Shown piece by piece: positions 58,894-64,000 of a stretch of 64,000 bases of DNA; position 1 is the first letter of the stretch, and each line of letters begins with the position of its first letter. The notes beneath the pieces are model-generated. The model saw nothing but the letters and a program-made list of their open reading frames with translations, had not been told where the DNA came from and did no database searches. The stretch spans positions 9,305,076 through 9,369,075 of the forward strand of contig JARUPZ010000008.1 in NCBI GenBank assembly GCA_031213475.1. Reading direction: 5' to 3'. A program made the translations under genes and the position numbers. Origin of the DNA: Nereocystis luetkeana. Its lineage: Eukaryota; Sar; Phaeophyceae; Laminariales; Laminariaceae.

Positions 58894-61800
58894 CCCATTC
58901 CATGAAATATGTTTTAAGCCTGGCATCTGACCACAACAAAGGTTTTCGTTCGTTCATGGCATTGCCCTTTACCCTCTTCTTGTTTTTATTGCGCGTCGAG
59001 AGCAGCCATTTATACGTATCCAGGTGGCTGGCACGCTCGTGGACGGTCATCGGGGTCTAGCTACCAACACCGGGCAAAGCGTTCACCGCTCTTCGTTCTT
59101 ATCGACGCTGGTCGTACTCCTCCGGGGGCGTGTGTGTGATCGCCTGCTGCGGTAACGGCATACCAAAATCTGGTTGGCATCGATATCCAATCCCGACACA
59201 AATAAGTTACAGAGGGCATCGACTGTCCAACCCTGAATGATATGATATGAGACCGCGGCAGTCACATCGAACAAGATAACCCGACAGCAGCTACAAAGTA
59301 GTCCCCAGAGGATGTTGCAGAGCCACGGACAGGCGACGACTCTGGCTGTCACAGAGAACCTCCGAACAGCCTTCTACCCTCGGTGTTATTCTGTGTGTAA
59401 GAAAAAGGATGAAAAAAGACCTGCTACACATTGTGCATGGTATATTTAGGTGCGATACAAGTATATTTAGGTGCGATACAAGGTGCACCAGGAGAGGTTA
59501 ACATCCTGACCCTAGATACCGTAGAAGCCTTCTTGGCGCAATGACAAAGATCCATTTTGGGCCCAGATTAGAGTGCAAACAGCGCGCGTTGTGTTTCGTT
59601 CCTGCGCCTAAGTGTTACACATCGGTGGTACTTACTGACTGACCGTGCAAGCTGGACGCGGGCATATTCCTCGTTTGACACTTGACATTGAAGTAGTCAA
59701 CTGTACATTATTTTTGGGTCCGACAGAAAAAATCGAGCAGGCTATGGGCACGCGCTTTCGTTTCTTGGTACGATCACGGTACTTACAACCTACGCATGGA
59801 CAAAGGTTATACCTTTATTCCGGTGACTCCCCTATATCGCTTGTTCAATGCTTCTGGAACGGGTCGTCCGCTGCTTTCTATCTAGACGACGTATAACTTG
59901 GTTATTCCAGGTACATCGATTAGGGATATTGCTCTCTTATCTGACGAGAGGTTATGCACACCTACTTGACGACCGCTACAACCGTCGTGACAACCAGAAC
60001 GTCTCTATTTCGCACACACAAGCCGGCCCGGATTTTTCGTTATTTATACACACACGTGGCAAGAGGCACACTAACAAAAAACGTGTGGAAAAGGCTCAAC
60101 AGGGAATTGAATGATAATCGCAGAGTGGTCAAGACAACACGCCGAGAGAGTGGCAAAACGTTAGCTTCTCATACGTGCAGGGTACTCTTTAATGCGTCGC
60201 TTCCTGTGAAGGAATGTACTCTTGCAGTACGTCAGAGTCGCGGGACCAACAAACAATTGGTAACATTTTTTGAAGTTTATCACCGTCTATCAACACGGTA
60301 TATACTCAAGTCAACCACCTCACGCAGCCGATCTGAGCAGGTCATAGAAGGCGTCGAGATATTGTGTGTTGACCGGCGAGCCCACTCAGCACACAGGGCC
60401 GGCACGGACAAGTGCTTGCCACTCGAGGCAAGACGACCAACTGGTCGCTTTGGATCGTGCTTAGCCTTCACGTCGTCACTACCTCACCCTTAGTCTTCTA
60501 GCTGAACGAGCCCTGAGTTGTGCATCGATACACGACTCCTCCCACGGTCGGGGTGGCACGTTTTGGGTGAAACGTTTCGGACCGGTTGAGCTCCTTATGA
60601 GCAATTACCAGCTATTAATAGTGTGATACGTTCGATGCTGTAGAATATTTTGTTCGTGGGCAAGAGTATACCACCCTCGGTCGGAATTCGTTTTTACAAT
60701 AAGCGTTTTCGTAGTAATGCATGTGTGGGGTTCTGAGCGAGAACCTAAGGGCACAAGGAACCACCCCTTCAATTATTTTCTCGCGAATATTGCCGGTCAA
60801 CGCACGCAGCACACTGCGCAGCGTGGACATGCGTGCTCGTTAATCGTGACCAACGTCGCCCTTAAGGCCGATTAACAAGAGCAACCACAACACCAACGTA
60901 CTGTAACAGCCCTGGCCAGTTCTGCTCGCACCTGACTGTAGTCCTTGGCGCTCCCCTCCGAGTGTCCCTATAGTACTCGTACAAAATAGGATTTCGCACG
61001 AACGAACTAAGGACTTTGAACATGTCATGAAGGGGGCGTGCACGAGCCCGAAAAATAAATGGGCGGCAGCAGTGCGATTTGAGTGGGAAGCGGTATGTCT
61101 CTACTTCGTGTCGAATACGCTATTTTTTCCTCGCGTCCTGTTGCAGGGGCGTGTTCTGCATCCTCGAGGACCCGGCAAGCTCCACCTTGGCCAGTGTCAG
61201 TGGCAATTCACCCGAAAAACCACACTTACTTTTAGAGTAACCCTTGCATTATCACGCCGAAACCCAATATGTATATATATATACCAGGTATATGGTGAGT
61301 GAGCGTGAGGGGGGAGCGTACGAGTAGAGGAACCTCGAAGGAAGGACCCTTAAAAAAAAACAACGTCTAGAACTTTCACCGGTCAGGCCTGAAGGTCCAA
61401 TGGCTCCGACTCGGTCGACCTGGTGGTTGTAAGGCAGTTGTGCTCGGACAACGATGGCGCAAAGGTTTGAAGGCGATTTTCGCGTTCCTCCTGCTGCTGT
61501 ATAAACGGTTGATTGAATCATGATCTCCCCTGTTTCCGATGGCTTCATTGTCGGAATTCGTCCCTCTTCGTGGTCCGACTGCCGCTTCCGAATGGGTACG
61601 GGTGGCTATATCTTCATTGCGCGATCTCTGTGATGTTCACAGAGAAAGAGTTAGACCTATCTTCGTTCGAGTAATGTCTTGGTGGGCTCTAGGTAGGACC
61701 GCCGGGGGTACGACTCAAGTCTACGCCTGATATTCCGCGCCGAGTGTCGACGCCCTACTACTGCGATGTACCCTTGATACTCCACCACGGCATTGCCCTT

Positions 61801-64000
61801 TGCGCCAGTCATTCTTACCGGTGTACTTGAGCACTGGCCTCAATGATACCTTCAGGCCCTACGCCAATACAACCGCGACCTCCTCATCGTTTCCCGTTGC
61901 TGTTTAAGGGCTCTTGTCCCATCCCATTGGGCCCAGTCGTGTCATCATCTGACTTGATGTGCTTGTTAATGTAGAATCGCTGCGGGTGTTTGGGCGAATG
62001 ATATGCTATGATGCCGCGCGGATGCGATGTATGGCGGCCCTGCTTACGTCATCGCTGTCTGTGTCCTAGGCGTACGCGTGTACGCTACGGGACATCCGGA
62101 GTGACACGGCCACCCCGAGAGGTGCCGCGCACAGGTGAAGGTTGCAGCCATTCCGATGGTAACGATTCCGGTTGATATGGTGAGTTATGGCGTGATTCGG
62201 GCAACAATTATGTATTTTTATACGATTCAGAACGTTCATTGGCAACGTGTTTGCTGTTGTGTTCGGATGTGAGAGATGGCGGGCACCGTGAAAGATGATG
62301 CGACGTGGTTGTTGGGTGAGGTTCTGAAGAAATCGCCAACGCACACCCTGCTGCCACAGTTGCTGTAGTGTAAAGGAGTAATCGACATTTAGACATCAAG
62401 CCTATGAGCATGATTGTGCCAACCCGCACGAAATCATAACTTCGTAAACTACTCTGCGGAATGCTCAAACGCTAAAGTCATTGACGTTTTCCTCTGTTGA
62501 GCAAAATTTAGCCTCGTTCGTGGTGCGCATGTACCCTAACTCAACGTCGGGTCACCACTAACTACTTGCTTCCGAGCGTACAATCTATAATCAGGTCGGA
62601 CTCCACCTCAAAGACCTTTACTAACTATGCCAATGACACAAGAAACCGCGAGTGGGTGCACTGCTGGTTGTTCCCTTCTAGGGCATAACTTGAGATGAAA
62701 ACATACGCTTGGTAGGAAAATCGAAGAACAGGTCAACTCGATACATCGGGTCCCCCCCGTAGAACTTGCCTTGCGGTGCCCCTGAAATACCAAGGATTGA
62801 CTCTGGGAGTTTCAATAAACATATGCATTGCCATCTTCTACACTTAACACATCACAAACTTTGTAAGGCCCACTGAAACCAATGGTGTCGCCTTGAAACT
62901 AAGAAAAACTAAAATACATATCAGGGTATATATGCTCCATCTACCGTACCCGTCCGTACCCCAGACTCTGGACATGCATGAAGATGATGATAAAATGCCA
63001 ATATACATGTCGGTACGCACTCCTTCTGGTGCGTATCGCACGGATGCTCGACCTTCATAAAAAAATGAGAGTCTCCTCCGCCATTCATTGTATAATCGGA
63101 CACGCCCAGTGAAAGAGGTGCGAGTATCGTAAAAGCTTTCCAGGCGAGCTTGTTGACAAATAATGGGAACGCCGTCACTCGTCCTCTACGCGGATTATGT
63201 AGCGTTCCCGTCGAAAAATGCCCCAATACCGTCTTGTTTTTAACCAACGAAAAAACGTTAGGTAGTCAGTGCCCATTTGCTCCACGCAGACACGATACAT
63301 CTTCCAGAGCAGCTCTCCAGTGATGATGATAATGCCGATGAAAATCATGCTTTCATCAGACAATAATGCCACTCCTCTGAAATAAATCCTGCCTGCAGTC
63401 ACCGAACAACAGGCCGATTACGCACTGGAACCAGGTTCGTACATATTCCAGGTTTCAACCAAAGCACACCCAGTCAAGTACTGTGCGGTACTTACACCCG
63501 TTATTCTGCGCTGGCTCTATTGCCACCACAAGGACCTGCAGCCATGAAATCAGTTTCGGCAATTATGCTGGCTGTGCAGGCGTGGCAGCGTGGCATCTAC
63601 TCCTACTACTACTACTTACTAGTGTTGTACGGGTACTGGATTTAGATCGATCGGCACCACAGCAGCAGTGCAACACTAAATATTTCTTTGGGGCTGAACG
63701 TGCAGCGAACCAGACCTGTTATATTGTGCTTTTCTTGTGGGGGATGTATCGGATAGCATGCCCGAACCACTGCAGTTAGTTGGTGAACTTGATGCTATTG
63801 GTTGACGTTTTTTCAAAGCATACACAGTATTACCCGTCCGGCCGGCAAGGTTATTATTGCCGTTTGGCTTTCACATCAGGCCTCAAACGCGTATGACATC
63901 CTAGGCCAGAGTGGTACATGTGCACCCTTGCGCACCATGTACATACTGCTGTAGCAATAAAATGTACGCTCGATGTTGTGCGTTCGCTCGTAGTAGCAGT

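Larger units (their letters stand above)
55010..64000 (-). repeat. Long inverted duplication, right copy (cut by window edge)
   Basis: Aligned in inverse order with 20060-31700. It differs by having one unit where the left copy has three (61.8-62.1 kb), a family 1 MITE (55718), a family 3 MITE (58621) and a 22-bp tandem TATATTTAGGTGCGATACAA at 59439-59482. A frame starting ATGGCTTCATTGTCGG at 61539 is open for 63 codons, and the left copy has a similar open frame (minus, near 23350). I cannot name its product, and the differences do not favour synonymous sites. No intact gene was found. Confidence 0.75.

Noticed and set aside
20060-64000. Integrated phaeovirus, known from brown algal genomes
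   Set aside because: I saw no capsid, polymerase, helicase or other viral gene; the inverted segments hold no intact frames.

Overview
The window reads as nuclear DNA of a brown alga, most likely Ectocarpus or a close relative. This rests on two intact, intron-rich genes for secreted mannuronan C5-epimerases (alginate-modifying enzymes, a large family in brown algae), canonical GT-AG introns of a few hundred bases to about 1.7 kb, and intergenic DNA full of small foldback transposons and microsatellites. There are no operons, ribosome binding sites or bacterial genes. The species is inferred; a similarity search would settle it.

Four copies of one epimerase gene are present. Gene A (minus, 17614 to 11509) and gene B (plus, 46885 to 52201) each have seven exons of identical lengths (345, 114, 216, 282, 79, 163 and 301 nt). 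Each encodes 499 aa, and by my count they share about 90% of residues. Copy C (plus, 672 to 1627) enters from the left edge with only exons 6 and 7, and carries one in-frame stop. Copy D (minus, 5611 to 3447) is a relic of exons 1 and 2 with frameshifts, a lost start codon and two lost splice sites. The copies were spread by segmental duplication. A, B and C share about 1.1 kb of 3' flank. A, B and D share a C/A-rich promoter-side tract and a conserved block 1.5 to 1.8 kb upstream.

The rest is repeats. From about 20.1 to 31.7 kb and from about 55.0 kb to the right edge lie two diverged copies of one segment in opposite orientation, a long inverted duplication that runs off the window. Inserted in or around it are: eight copies of a TA-flanked foldback MITE of about 110 bp; four copies of a second MITE of about 255 bp with GCGTTCTAC termini; two copies of a third foldback; a minisatellite-rich element (28.4 to 30.7 kb); a 285-bp unit tandemly repeated three times in one arm and single in the other; and several local tandem duplications. 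Because several segments are paralogous, filled and empty insertion sites can be compared directly.

The least explained signal is a 9-mer, TACC(A/T)GGTA. I find 16 exact copies where about 0.5 would be expected. At one site it interrupts a MITE as a clean CCTGGTA insertion at a TA, which suggests transposon excision footprints or a micro-insertion. Outside the epimerase genes I found no other gene I can support. The remaining ORFs are unrecognised and lack paralogue support or splice context.
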